DNA of 64,000 bases from HTCC5015 sp051747425 (GTDB lineage: Bacteria > Pseudomonadota > Gammaproteobacteria > HTCC5015). Where the stretch lies: assembly GCA_051747425.1 (NCBI GenBank), contig JBNJGD010000013.1, positions 1 through 64,000 of the forward strand, written 5' to 3'. This document shows positions 19,363 to 28,091 of this stretch, piece after piece; within the stretch, counting starts at the first letter, position 1, and each line of letters begins with the position of its first letter. The position numbers and the translations under genes are program-made. The notes below the pieces were generated by a model. That model was not told the DNA's origin and did not search any database. It was given only the letters and a program-made list of their open reading frames with translations.

Positions 19363-20690
19363 GCAAACTTCCGGTCAATCAAAATGCCAAGGAGCTGGCC
19401 ATTATGGTACAGATAAGGGCAATATTCACGCGCCCAGGGCGGTACACCCGCCTCCTGAAAAAAAGACTTCTGGCTACGCGAAGGTCGCCTTCCGGAGAGG
19501 TCCGCGATCCGGTCCCCTGCCCCCGCGCTCGAGCGAAAGCACACCTCCAGGGCCTCTCCCGGACCGAGAGCCGGCAGGGCAATCCCCTGGCGCTCACACC
19601 AGGCGCGGCTCAGCGGCTCGCTCAGGCCGGGTATCTCAAGATCCTCTTCGACCGGCCACCGCCATTGCCCGGTAATATCCGGGGCCGGATCCGAGTCCCG
19701 GCTGGCATAGAGCCCGTCCCGGTAGCGCCGCACTCTGGCTCCAGGCCAGGCCACTTCGCCCCGGGCGGCGTGCTCCCGGCCGGCGATGGCCAGCAGCGAC
19801 TCCAGCCGAGCCGCCGGCAAGGGCGGGAAGCCGAGTTCTGACAACCACTGACGCAGTACCGCCTTGACCTCAACCGCGGTCATGGACCACAGCGGTGGCA
19901 GCGCCAGGTGCCGGGCCTGGAAATCTGCCGGAGGCAACATCTGGCGCATTTGTTGTCGCTGCAATTGCAGGGCCTCGCCCAGCCACCCGGCACTGCGGGA
20001 GACCGATTCCGCGGCATTGGGCCAGCGCGTCTCGAGCAGCGGCAAAACCCGGTGGCGAATAAAGTTGCGATCAAAGGCGGTGTCGGCATTGCTCGGATCT
20101 TCAATCCAGTCGAGTCCCTGCTCGGTGGCGTAGCGGCGCAGGTCCGCGCGGGAGAGCACCAACAGGGGCCGGCCGTGCCAGCGCTGCCCCTGCCCGCCAC
20201 CGGAGTCGCCGGACTCCATCCAGCGCTTGATTTCGGGCATGGCCGCCAGTCCATCGAGGCCGCTGCCGCGCATCAAGTTCAGAATCAGCGTCTCCGCCTG
20301 ATCCTCCCGGTGGTGGCCGGTGAGAAGGCCGTCCCCCTCCCGGGAAAGCTGGTAAAGGGCCGCATAGCGGGCGTCTCTGGCCGCTGACTCGAGGGATTGC
20401 CCCCCGGCATCGCTCACTGCGACATTGAGGCATTCAAAAGACACGCCGATGGAAACGGCCCGGTGTCGGCACCACTCGGCCCAGTCGTCCGACTCCGGCT
20501 GCAGTGCGTGATTGATGTGCACCGCCAACAAGCGATTTTTCTGCGAAGTCTGAGCCAGGGCGTGGAGCAGTACCGTCGAATCGAGTCCGCCACTGAAGCC
20601 CACCAGCAGGCGACCGGTGGCGACAAAACGGGACAGCCAGTCGTCGAGAAAGGCGCTCAGGGACACGCTGTCAGGCGAACTACGCGGCAC
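19359..20690 (-). CDS. tilS: tRNA(Ile)-lysidine synthetase
   Basis: Modifies cytidine 34 of the tRNA-Ile that reads AUA to lysidine. The 443-residue protein has the PP-loop ATP motif LLVGFSGGLDSTVLLHAL near residue 35, the MesJ-type central region (GLDWIEDPSNADTAFDRNFIRH) and a C-terminal domain near 360-430. The GTG start at 20690 overlaps the 3' end of accA by eleven bases; accA-tilS is a usual pair in gammaproteobacteria. Confidence 0.95.
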   Translation of the reverse strand: MPRSSPDSVSLSAFLDDWLSRFVATGRLLVGFSGGLDSTVLLHALAQTSQKNRLLAVHINHALQPESDDWAEWCRHRAVSIGVSFECLNVAVSDAGGQSLESAARDARYAALYQLSREGDGLLTGHHREDQAETLILNLMRGSGLDGLAAMPEIKRWMESGDSGGGQGQRWHGRPLLVLSRADLRRYATEQGLDWIEDPSNADTAFDRNFIRHRVLPLLETRWPNAAESVSRSAGWLGEALQLQRQQMRQMLPPADFQARHLALPPLWSMTAVEVKAVLRQWLSELGFPPLPAARLESLLAIAGREHAARGEVAWPGARVRRYRDGLYASRDSDPAPDITGQWRWPVEEDLEIPGLSEPLSRAWCERQGIALPALGPGEALEVCFRSSAGAGDRIADLSGRRPSRSQKSFFQEAGVPPWAREYCPYLYHNGQLLGILIDRKFA

Positions 20691-21633
20691 CGTAAAGGCG
20701 CAAGCGACGGTAGCGGGCTTCGAGGAGTTGCTCGAGCGGTTCCCGGCTTAAGCGATCCAGTTGCCCGTTCAGCATTTCGGCAATGCGCTCGGCAGTGACC
20801 GCGGGATCGCGCTGCGCGCCACCCAGGGGCTCCTCGATCAACTCGTCGATCAGGCCGAGCTCCAGCAGTTTGGGGGCGGTCACACCCATGGCCTCGGCGG
20901 CCTCAGCGGCCCGTTCGGCACTCTTCCACAGAATCGAGGCACAACCCTCGGGGGAAATCACCGAATAAATACTGTGCTCGAGCATCGCCAGATGATCGCC
21001 GACACCGATGGCCAGTGCGCCACCCGAACCGCCCTCGCCGATGACCAGTGACACCACCGGCGTGCGCAAGCCGGAAAACAGCATCAGGCTCTGGGCAATG
21101 GCCTCGGACTGCCCCCGGGCCTCGGCATCGATACCGGGATAGGCACCGGGCGTATCGATAAAGGTCACCACCGGCAGGTGAAAGCGCTCAGCCATTCGCG
21201 CCAGACGCTGAGCCTTGCGATAACCCTCGGGTCGCGGCATACCAAAATTGCAGCGCAGCTTGTCCTTGGTATCGCGCCCCTTCTCATGGCCAATGACCAT
21301 GACGGAACGGGACCCGAGTTTCGCCAGCCCGGCGACGATCGCGGTGTCGTCGGCGTACATGCGATCGCCGTGAAGCGGTTCGAAATCGGTAAAAATACGC
21401 TCAATGTAATCGACGGTATGCGGGCGCATGGGGTGACGCGCCAGCTGACAAACCTGCCAGGAGGTCAGCTTTGAAAAAATGGATTCGAGCGCCTGCTGCC
21501 GTTTCTGCTCGAGCTGTTTGACCTCTTCACTGACATTGACGCCGGCCTGGGTATCGGTCGAGCCGCGCAGAGCGCGAATGCGCTGATCGAAGTCGGCGAT
21601 CTCCTGTTCAAAGTCGAGGTAGTTGGGATCCAT
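20680..21633 (-). CDS. accA: acetyl-CoA carboxylase carboxyltransferase alpha subunit
   Basis: Forms the carboxyltransferase with AccD and makes malonyl-CoA for fatty-acid synthesis. The 317-residue protein matches the family in length and motifs: LDFEQEIADFDQRI at the N-terminus, MRPHTVDYIERIF, ETPGAYPG-like FIDTPGAYPGIDAEARGQSE, and IGEGGSGGALAIGVGD. It lies 17 bases downstream of dnaE on the same strand, the conserved dnaE-accA order. Confidence 0.97.
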   Translation of the reverse strand: MDPNYLDFEQEIADFDQRIRALRGSTDTQAGVNVSEEVKQLEQKRQQALESIFSKLTSWQVCQLARHPMRPHTVDYIERIFTDFEPLHGDRMYADDTAIVAGLAKLGSRSVMVIGHEKGRDTKDKLRCNFGMPRPEGYRKAQRLARMAERFHLPVVTFIDTPGAYPGIDAEARGQSEAIAQSLMLFSGLRTPVVSLVIGEGGSGGALAIGVGDHLAMLEHSIYSVISPEGCASILWKSAERAAEAAEAMGVTAPKLLELGLIDELIEEPLGGAQRDPAVTAERIAEMLNGQLDRLSREPLEQLLEARYRRLRLYGAA

Positions 21634-21650
21634 GGTATCGATTTATCCGG

Positions 21651-24600
21651 TTATCGCTGCACTCGTTGATAGCGTAATCGCACGGCCTCCTGGCCGAGCA
21701 GATCCCGCAGATCATCAATCAAAGTTTCCCTGGGCGCAACCGACCAGGCCTCGTCAAAACTCACGGGCACCCAGGCGCTGTCCTGGTAGCGGTAGTGCAG
21801 CACCACGGGGCAATGGCCGCCCCGATAGGGTTCCAGCACCTGGGACAACTGATCGACAAAACCCGGATGCCGCGCCTGGCCATTGACCAGCAGGTCGAGA
21901 CGCCGGGCACTGTGGCGGCGCACCTCATCGATGTCCATGACGCGGTCGGCGCGAACCTGGTAGCCGCCGTTGAAGTTGTCCTTTGACAGCCGGCCGTCGA
22001 CGATCAGCACGGCGTCCTTGACCACGCGCTCGGCGTACTGGTCGAATACATCGTCGCGCAAGACCACCGTCATGCGATCCGTCCGGTCGTCCAGCGTCAC
22101 CAGCAGCAGTTCCTTGCCGCTGCCCAGGCGCTTGCTCTGAACATCGACCACCAGACCGGCCACGGTCACCGAGTGGCCGCGGCGGTAGCCGCCCTGCTCC
22201 GATTGACCGTTCTCCTGTGCCTCCATGGCCTCTATGTGCTGGTGAAGGCGCTTGCCGGTCAAAGCGGTGAGCTCCCGGGCATAGCGATCAAAGGGGTGGC
22301 CGGTAAGGTACAGACCCAGCACATCGCGCTCGGCGCGCAGGCGGTCGTTCTCGTGCCACTCCTTGAGGACGGGGACTTCCACCGAAGCCACCTCGTTGGT
22401 CTGGTCGAGTTCACCGAAGATATCCACCTGGCCGGTGGCCTGGTTCTTCTGGTGTTGAGACGCCAGCATCAGGGCGTCGCCGAGCGCCGCCATCAGGCTG
22501 GCGCGATTGGGTCCGATGCGGTCCAGGGCGCCCCCGCGAATCAGTGCTTCCGTGACGCGGCGATTGAGTTTGCGACCGTCAACCCGGCGGCAGAAGTCGA
22601 GCAGGTCCTGATAGGGACCATTGGCTTCGCGCTCGTGGCAGATGGCCTCAATGACGCCCTGGCCCACGCCCTTGAGGGCGCCGAGGCCATAGAGAATGGT
22701 GCGGTCGTCGCGCATGGTGAACTGGTATTCGGAGCTGTTTACATCCGGTGGCAATATGGCCAGTTCCATATTGCGACACTCTTCAATCAGGTTGACCACC
22801 TTGTCGGTATTGTCCGAGTCGGCGGAGAGCACCGCCGCCATAAAGGCCGCCGGGTAGTGGGTCTTCAGCCAGGCCGTCTGGTAGGAGACCAGGGCGTAGG
22901 CCGCCGAGTGGGACTTGTTAAAGCCGTAGCCGGCAAACTTCTCCACCAGGTCAAAGATATTTTCGGCCAGCTGTTTGTCGATCCCGTTGGCTTCGCAGCC
23001 CTCGAGGAAAATCGCTTTCTGCTTGGCCATCTCCTCGGGCTTTTTCTTGCCCATGGCCCGGCGCAGCAGGTCGGCATCGCCGAGCTTGAATCCCCCCATG
23101 ACCTGGGCGATCTGCATCACCTGCTCCTGATAGAGAATCACGCCATAGGTGGGCTCAAGCACCGGCTTGAGACCCTCGTATTGATAATCGGGGTGCGGAT
23201 AGGACACCGGGTCGAGGCCGTGTTTGCGGCGAATAAAGTCATCCACCATGCCCGAATCCAGGGGGCCGGGGCGGAACAGTGCCACCAGGGCGACAATGTC
23301 CTCGAAGCTGTCGGGCCTGAGTTTTTTGATCAACCCTTTCATACCCGAGGATTCCAGCTGAAACACCGCCGTGGTCTGCTGGGATTTCAGCAGATCAAAG
23401 GTCGCCGGATCATCGAGGGGGATGGCATCGATATCGACCACACCGTGACCCGCGCTCTCGAGGCGTCGGTTAATTTCCTTGAGGGCCCACTTGATGATGG
23501 TCAGGGTGCGAAGACCGAGAAAGTCGAACTTGACCAGGCCGATGGCCTCGACATCGTCCTTGTCGAACTGGGTGACCAGGCCGCCGCCGCTCTCTTCACA
23601 GTACAGCGGGGTAAAGTCGGTCAGCTTGCTGGGCGCGATCACCACCCCGCCGGCGTGCTTGCCGGCGTTGCGCGACAGCCCCTCCAGCTTGAGGGCCATG
23701 TCCAGAAGGTGGGTGACCTCCTCCTCTTCCTCGTAGCGCTGGCGAAGCTCATCGGAGTCCTCCAGCGCCTTGCTCAGCGTCATGCCCAGATCCATCGGGA
23801 TCAGCTTGGCAATGCCGTCGACAAAACCGTAGCCATGGCCCATGACGCGGCCGACATCGCGAACCACCGCCTTGGCCGCCATCGAGCCATAGGTGATGAT
23901 CTGGGAGACCTGGTCGCGACCGTATTTTTCGGCCACATAGTCAATCACCCGGTCCCGGCCCTCCATACAGAAGTCGACATCAAAGTCGGGCATGGAGACG
24001 CGCTCGGGATTGAGGAAACGCTCAAACAGCAGGTCGTATTCCAGGGGGTCGAGATCGGTAATCTTGAGGGCATAGGCCACCAGAGAACCGGCGCCCGAGC
24101 CGCGCCCCGGCCCCACCGGCACGGCATTGTCCTTGGCCCAGGCGATAAAGTCGGCGACGATCAGGAAGTACCCCGGAAAGCCCATGTGCAAAATTACGCC
24201 GATCTCGTGTTCCAGGCGTTGACGGTAGGCCGCCTTGCGCTCATCGTCCCAGACTTGGCCACTGTCCCGCTGCAACTTTTCCATCCGCCATTCAAGCCCC
24301 TCCTCCGAGGCCTTGCGGAAATAGCTTTCGATGGTCTCGCCCTGGGGCACGGGGAAGTCGGGCAAAAAATAGGTGCCCATCTTGGGGGCGACATTGCAGC
24401 GCTTGGCAATCTCCAGGGTATTGTCGATGGCCTCCGGCACATCGCTGAACAGCTCTGCCATCTCTTCGGGTGTGCGCAGATACTGCTCGGGGCTGTAGTG
24501 GTGCTCGCGCCGGGGGTCGTCGAGTTGTCGACCCGAGTGGATGCAGACGCGCACCTCGTGGGAATCAAAATCCTCGCGCTGGATAAAGCGGACATCATTG

Positions 24601-25193
24601 GTGGCCACCACCGGCAGTCGATGCTCGGCGGCCAGTGCCACAGCCGCCTCGTTGTAATCGCTCTCGCCCTCGCGCCCGGTTCGCTGCAACTCGAGATAAA
24701 AGCGGTTGGGGAACAGGCGCTTGTAATCCTCGATCAGCCCCGGGATACACTCGCGGTGGTTGTAGGCGACGGCCCGGCCAATATCACCCCAGGGACCGCC
24801 GGAGAGGCAGATCAGGCCATCGCTATGCCCCTCCAGCCAGGACTTTTCAATCACGGGGGTGCCGGTATTTTGTCCCTCGGTGTAGGCCCTGGAGACAATC
24901 TCGGTCAAATTGCGATAGCCGTCATCGTCCATGGCCAGAAGCAAAAGCACCGTGGGGGGCTTCTGCGGGTCTTCATTGCGAACCATCAAGTCGGCGCCGA
25001 AAAGGGCCTTGATGCCCGCAGCGGCGGTCGCGCGGTAAAACTTGACCATGGCAAAGAGGTTGCATTGATCCGTCAACGCAACCGCCGGCATGCCCTGGGC
25101 AGCCACCGCCTCTACCAGCGGATTGATGCGCACCACACTGTCGACCAGTGAGTACTCGGTATGCAGGCGAAGGTGAACAAAAGGCGACTTCAT
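21651..25193 (-). CDS. dnaE: DNA polymerase III alpha subunit (replicative)
   Basis: The 1180-residue catalytic subunit. The PHP domain begins FVHLRLHTEYSLVDSVVRIN; the polymerase active site carries acidic residues in MPDFDVDFCMEGRDRVIDYV; GPGRGSGAGSLVAYAL and FNKSHSAAYALVSYQTAWLK are typical; an OB-fold lies near residue 1000. The length and motifs match housekeeping DnaE1 (1160 in E. coli) rather than the shorter error-prone DnaE2/ImuC. It is 43 bases downstream of the ImuB-like gene that follows lexA, so some transcription may come from the lexA promoter. Confidence 0.97.
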   Translation of the reverse strand: MKSPFVHLRLHTEYSLVDSVVRINPLVEAVAAQGMPAVALTDQCNLFAMVKFYRATAAAGIKALFGADLMVRNEDPQKPPTVLLLLAMDDDGYRNLTEIVSRAYTEGQNTGTPVIEKSWLEGHSDGLICLSGGPWGDIGRAVAYNHRECIPGLIEDYKRLFPNRFYLELQRTGREGESDYNEAAVALAAEHRLPVVATNDVRFIQREDFDSHEVRVCIHSGRQLDDPRREHHYSPEQYLRTPEEMAELFSDVPEAIDNTLEIAKRCNVAPKMGTYFLPDFPVPQGETIESYFRKASEEGLEWRMEKLQRDSGQVWDDERKAAYRQRLEHEIGVILHMGFPGYFLIVADFIAWAKDNAVPVGPGRGSGAGSLVAYALKITDLDPLEYDLLFERFLNPERVSMPDFDVDFCMEGRDRVIDYVAEKYGRDQVSQIITYGSMAAKAVVRDVGRVMGHGYGFVDGIAKLIPMDLGMTLSKALEDSDELRQRYEEEEEVTHLLDMALKLEGLSRNAGKHAGGVVIAPSKLTDFTPLYCEESGGGLVTQFDKDDVEAIGLVKFDFLGLRTLTIIKWALKEINRRLESAGHGVVDIDAIPLDDPATFDLLKSQQTTAVFQLESSGMKGLIKKLRPDSFEDIVALVALFRPGPLDSGMVDDFIRRKHGLDPVSYPHPDYQYEGLKPVLEPTYGVILYQEQVMQIAQVMGGFKLGDADLLRRAMGKKKPEEMAKQKAIFLEGCEANGIDKQLAENIFDLVEKFAGYGFNKSHSAAYALVSYQTAWLKTHYPAAFMAAVLSADSDNTDKVVNLIEECRNMELAILPPDVNSSEYQFTMRDDRTILYGLGALKGVGQGVIEAICHEREANGPYQDLLDFCRRVDGRKLNRRVTEALIRGGALDRIGPNRASLMAALGDALMLASQHQKNQATGQVDIFGELDQTNEVASVEVPVLKEWHENDRLRAERDVLGLYLTGHPFDRYARELTALTGKRLHQHIEAMEAQENGQSEQGGYRRGHSVTVAGLVVDVQSKRLGSGKELLLVTLDDRTDRMTVVLRDDVFDQYAERVVKDAVLIVDGRLSKDNFNGGYQVRADRVMDIDEVRRHSARRLDLLVNGQARHPGFVDQLSQVLEPYRGGHCPVVLHYRYQDSAWVPVSFDEAWSVAPRETLIDDLRDLLGQEAVRLRYQRVQR

Positions 25194-25236
25194 GGTGCGC
25201 TAGTGTCTTGCACTCTCGCCACCTTCGCAAGTCTTG

Positions 25237-26169
25237 TTATGAGGCCAGGACTGTGCTCCCGGTGGACGACTGAAGGGGCATTACGATGGGGTCACCCGTT
25301 GGCGCGTCGAGGTCAAACAAATCGCACTGTACGCGGCGGTGACGCCAGTCGCTCGCCTGCCAGCGGAAATCCAGAAAACCAATGTCTGTCAAAAGCCACC
25401 CTTCGGCCAACGAGGCAACGGGAACAAATCGCCCCTCTCCGTCACGGCAGCTCAGGCGCCACAAGCCTGCCTCCAGACCCAGTCGGGCAAACTGCCGTTC
25501 AAGGCGTTGTCGAACGCCGTATATTTGCTCCTGACACCGGCTGAAATCACCCCCGCTGACACGGCCTGCCACCGCCAATAAACGGGGTGGGCTCAGATAC
25601 CAGTATTGGCGGGGAACGGACTGCCCCTTCGCCAACAGGTGAACGGCCCGACCCAACTCGCCGTATCGCTGAGTCAATACCGGTTCACGCTGGCGTGAAA
25701 GATCGCCCAGTTGGCGATAACCCATTTCGCGAAGGAGAGTCGAAACACCCGTGATCAAACCGTCCAGATGCTCCACAGGGGCACTGCTAAGGACTCGCCG
25801 GGCATCCCAGGCCGGCACCAGTTGCAGATCGTCCTGGCACAAGCGTGCGGCGTAGAGGCCGGTAAAGGCATCCGCCGCCAGACCAGCCGACAGCGTCATG
25901 CCATCAGCGCCGGGAAATGACTCGCGCAAATGCGTCATCAAAGCATGGCCCATCTGGACCGGTGAGCGAAAAGCGCGCTGCTGCCGGGTCAGATCGAATA
26001 AAATTTCGCCCGAGGCCAGTATCTCGTAATTGGGAAACACGGGCGATACCGCTTCCAGTGCCCGTGTGCTGTCAGGCACGCGAGCCACCAGAAACACTTT
26101 GGGCCAGCGCAAGGGGCACTGGGTGCCCCAGGGATACTGCACGGGCCGTTGCTGTTGGTTGGATTGCAT
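25237..26169 (-). CDS. ImuB-like, catalytically degenerate Y-family polymerase homologue
   Basis: A 310-residue protein aligned by eye with Pol IV from about its residue 90 onward. ILASGEILFDLT matches the second catalytic motif (SLDEAYLDVT in Pol IV) but the aspartate is glycine; the N-terminal segment with the first catalytic aspartate is absent. GMTLSAGLAADAFTGLYAA fits the palm motif, and APVEHLDGLITGVSTLLREM with YRQLGDLSRQ the thumb helix-hairpin-helix. Residues 281-285, QCDLF, match the beta-clamp-binding consensus QLxLF. This suggests a non-polymerising adaptor like ImuB, though shorter than usual ImuB (about 450-500). Its ATG is one base past the lexA stop, so it should be co-expressed with lexA under SOS control. 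The N-terminus (residues 1-40) is unrecognised. Confidence 0.65.
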   Translation of the reverse strand: MQSNQQQRPVQYPWGTQCPLRWPKVFLVARVPDSTRALEAVSPVFPNYEILASGEILFDLTRQQRAFRSPVQMGHALMTHLRESFPGADGMTLSAGLAADAFTGLYAARLCQDDLQLVPAWDARRVLSSAPVEHLDGLITGVSTLLREMGYRQLGDLSRQREPVLTQRYGELGRAVHLLAKGQSVPRQYWYLSPPRLLAVAGRVSGGDFSRCQEQIYGVRQRLERQFARLGLEAGLWRLSCRDGEGRFVPVASLAEGWLLTDIGFLDFRWQASDWRHRRVQCDLFDLDAPTGDPIVMPLQSSTGSTVLAS

Positions 26170-26170
26170 A

Positions 26171-26758
26171 TCAATAAACCCTCAGTTGACCTTTCAGCAC
26201 ACCCTGTATTTGCACCCGCTCGGCCGGATACACCATGGTTTCCATGGCGCCGTTGGCGGGAATCAGGGCAATCTCACTTCCCCGGTGCTCGATGGTTTTC
26301 AGTGTGGCCTCCTCGCCATCCACCAGGGCGACGACGATGTCGCCATCGCGGGCGCTGTCGGCATGGCGAATAACGACCCAGTCGCCATCGCAAATACCCG
26401 CTTCAATCATGGAGTCGCCCCGCACCTGCAGAGCGTAGCGATCGCTGCCGGCAAACAGCGCATTGAGATCGAGGGTCTGCTGATCCTCGATGGCCTCGAT
26501 GGGCTGGCCGGCGGCAATCCGCCCCATCAGGGGCAAATTGCCCGGGGCAACCTGCTCATCAAGTACCCGAATGCCGCGGTGGCGCTTGCTGCGCTCGATA
26601 TAGCCCTGTTCCTCGAGAACACCCAGATAGCGATGCACCACGCCCTTGGATCGAATCCCCAGGCCCTCGGCAATCTCGGACAACAGGGGCGACTCGCCCC
26701 GGGCGATCACGAATTGGCAAATGAAGTGGTAGACATCTTGTTCGCGCTTGGATAACAC
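26171..26758 (-). CDS. lexA: SOS repressor LexA
   Basis: A 195-residue repressor-protease. The winged helix at residues 20-66 includes LLSEIAEGLGIRSKGVVHRY, whose recognition helix resembles alphaproteobacterial LexA (RSKSGIHR) more than E. coli LexA (RSPNAAEEH). The self-cleavage site is Ala83-Gly84 in GRIAAGQP, with catalytic Ser116 (RGDSMIE) and Lys154 (ATLKTIE). The start is GTG at 26758 with GGGAG eight bases upstream; the longer open frame crosses the promoter. Two GTTC-N7-GTTC boxes upstream argue for autoregulation. Confidence 0.93.
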   Translation of the reverse strand: MLSKREQDVYHFICQFVIARGESPLLSEIAEGLGIRSKGVVHRYLGVLEEQGYIERSKRHRGIRVLDEQVAPGNLPLMGRIAAGQPIEAIEDQQTLDLNALFAGSDRYALQVRGDSMIEAGICDGDWVVIRHADSARDGDIVVALVDGEEATLKTIEHRGSEIALIPANGAMETMVYPAERVQIQGVLKGQLRVY

Positions 26759-26762
26759 AATT

Positions 26763-26777
26763 GTTCTCCCAAAGTTC
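26763..26777 (+). promoter_or_regulatory. LexA box A, GTTC-N7-GTTC, over the lexA leader and ribosome-binding site
   Basis: GTTCTCCCAAAGTTC is a perfect direct repeat of GTTC with a seven-base gap. It covers the Shine-Dalgarno sequence of lexA, 5 bases before the GTG start. This form is the established operator of alphaproteobacterial LexA; the usual gammaproteobacterial palindrome (CTGT-N8-ACAG) is absent from this region. Confidence 0.7.
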
Positions 26778-26788
26778 TCTTTGAAACG

Positions 26789-26817
26789 ACTATAGAGAAC
26801 TTTTTGAGAACTTGCAA
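26789..26817 (-). promoter_or_regulatory. sigma-70 promoter of lexA
   Basis: Read leftward, TTGCAA (26817-26812) and TATAGT (26794-26789) are separated by exactly 17 bases. LexA box B fills the spacer, so bound repressor would exclude RNA polymerase. The predicted start is near 26782, giving a leader of about 25 bases that contains box A. Confidence 0.7.
26797..26811 (-). promoter_or_regulatory. LexA box B, GTTC-N7-GTTC, inside the lexA promoter spacer
   Basis: Read leftward, GTTCTCAAAAAGTTC is a second perfect GTTC-N7-GTTC direct repeat, in the opposite orientation to box A, with 19 bases between the two. It occupies the spacer between the -35 and -10 elements. Confidence 0.72.
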
Positions 26818-26909
26818 ACGCTGGCAAATGAGCCCTGCTCGCGGCTTAAAAAAGACATGCTGGCGCGGATGAGAGAGCCGGGGAAAACGGCGAGTGGCCG
26901 CGCCTTTTA

Positions 26910-28052
26910 TTACGAGCTTTTCCGGCCAGCCTTAACCGAGCCAAACTCGGCCAGCAGCGCCTCATTGTCCGCTCCCAGAGCGACACTTGCAGGCAAGCTG
27001 CCCTCGCCCAGGGGGCTGGGCCGCAGTTGTCTGGCCGAGTCGACCTCGGCAGAATCGCGCACCAGACTCACCGGCAGGGCCAGCTCGACAGCCAGCCTGC
27101 GGTACCAGGCCTCCGCGGGGTGGGCCTTGAAAGCCCGGGACAGCAGTGGCTTGATCAGGGGGTACAAAGCCGCCCGCTGGGGCGGTTTGAGTTCGGAAAA
27201 ACGCTGCAGGGAACCGCCCAGTTCCTCGCAGAGCGCCCGCCAAAAGTGATTTTCATCGACGATACCCAGACACAAGCGGCGACCGTCTGAACAACGAAAC
27301 ACGCCGTAGTGGGGCAGCGCCGGCAGTATGCCACGGCGGACCACCCGCTCCAGCGGCTTGCGCAGGCCCTTTAACAAGCCTTTTGGCACGCCCCGCTTGG
27401 CCAGCTGCCCGGCGACCCAATCGGTTCTCGGCGTGGTCTGCTCCCAGGTCGCGACCATGTGCTCCAGGCCGTCGTTCATCGACATATCGATGTAGGCGCC
27501 GCGGCGACTTTTGCCGCGGGCCAACAGGGCGCTGACGATGGCCGAGTGGGCAAACAGGCTGGTCACCATGTCGGCAATCGGGATCGGACACTCCTCATCG
27601 CTGCTGCGGTAGCGCCGGCCACTGAAGCCGATCAGACCGGCATTGGCCTGAAGGTTGATGTCGTGGGCCGGAATTTTCGACAGGGGGCCCGATTGGCCGT
27701 ACCCGGAGATGCTGCAGTAGACCAGACGGGCATTGCCCTTCTTCAGCGTGTCGTAATCCACGCCCAGGCGCTTGGCCACACCGGGGCGAAAACTTTCGAT
27801 CACCACATCGGCCTGGCGGGCGATTCGGTACAGGGACGCCCGGTCCTCCGCCGATTTCAGATCCAGGCTCAGGCTTTCCTTGCCGCCGTTCAGGGCGCGA
27901 TAAAAATCGGGAAGACTGCGGGCGAAATCCCCCTTGGCCGGTTCCACCTTGATCACCCGTGCCCCCTGGTCGGCCAACAGCCTGGAACAATAGGGGCCGG
28001 GAAGATTCTGGCTCAAATCGAGAACAAGCAAGTTGTCGAGTGCGGAAGTCAT
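26910..28052 (-). CDS. CaiB/BaiF-type (family III) CoA-transferase
   Basis: A 380-residue protein of normal length for family III CoA-transferases, which move CoA between carboxylic acids. The N-terminus reads LLVLDLSQNLPGPYCSRLLAD and GARVIKVEP, followed by DVVIESFRPGVAKRLG and YCSISGYGQSGP, all family hallmarks. It is downstream of a FadE-type dehydrogenase on the same strand (about 40 bases) and probably belongs to the same acyl-CoA pathway. A weak terminator-like hairpin lies at about 26885-26908. The substrate cannot be predicted. Confidence 0.9.
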   Translation of the reverse strand: MTSALDNLLVLDLSQNLPGPYCSRLLADQGARVIKVEPAKGDFARSLPDFYRALNGGKESLSLDLKSAEDRASLYRIARQADVVIESFRPGVAKRLGVDYDTLKKGNARLVYCSISGYGQSGPLSKIPAHDINLQANAGLIGFSGRRYRSSDEECPIPIADMVTSLFAHSAIVSALLARGKSRRGAYIDMSMNDGLEHMVATWEQTTPRTDWVAGQLAKRGVPKGLLKGLRKPLERVVRRGILPALPHYGVFRCSDGRRLCLGIVDENHFWRALCEELGGSLQRFSELKPPQRAALYPLIKPLLSRAFKAHPAEAWYRRLAVELALPVSLVRDSAEVDSARQLRPSPLGEGSLPASVALGADNEALLAEFGSVKAGRKSS

Positions 28053-28091
28053 GGGGATCTCGGATTAAATGAAATAAAAGGCAAGGAACGC

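Noticed and set aside
22173..25151. Long open frame of 992 codons on the plus strand
   Set aside because: It is entirely antisense to dnaE, is an effect of high GC in the third codon position, and shows no family motif.
21651..25193. Idea that this dnaE is the error-prone DnaE2/ImuC because of the adjacent ImuB-like gene
   Set aside because: Length (1180) and the full PHP and polymerase motifs match the replicative DnaE, and accA-tilS follow as for the housekeeping gene.
25237..26169. Cell-division inhibitor SulA, common next to lexA in pseudomonads
   Set aside because: The protein is about twice the SulA length and matches Y-family polymerase segments instead.
26758..26830. Canonical gammaproteobacterial SOS box (CTGT-N8-ACAG) upstream of lexA
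   Set aside because: No such palindrome is present; only GTTC-N7-GTTC repeats are seen.
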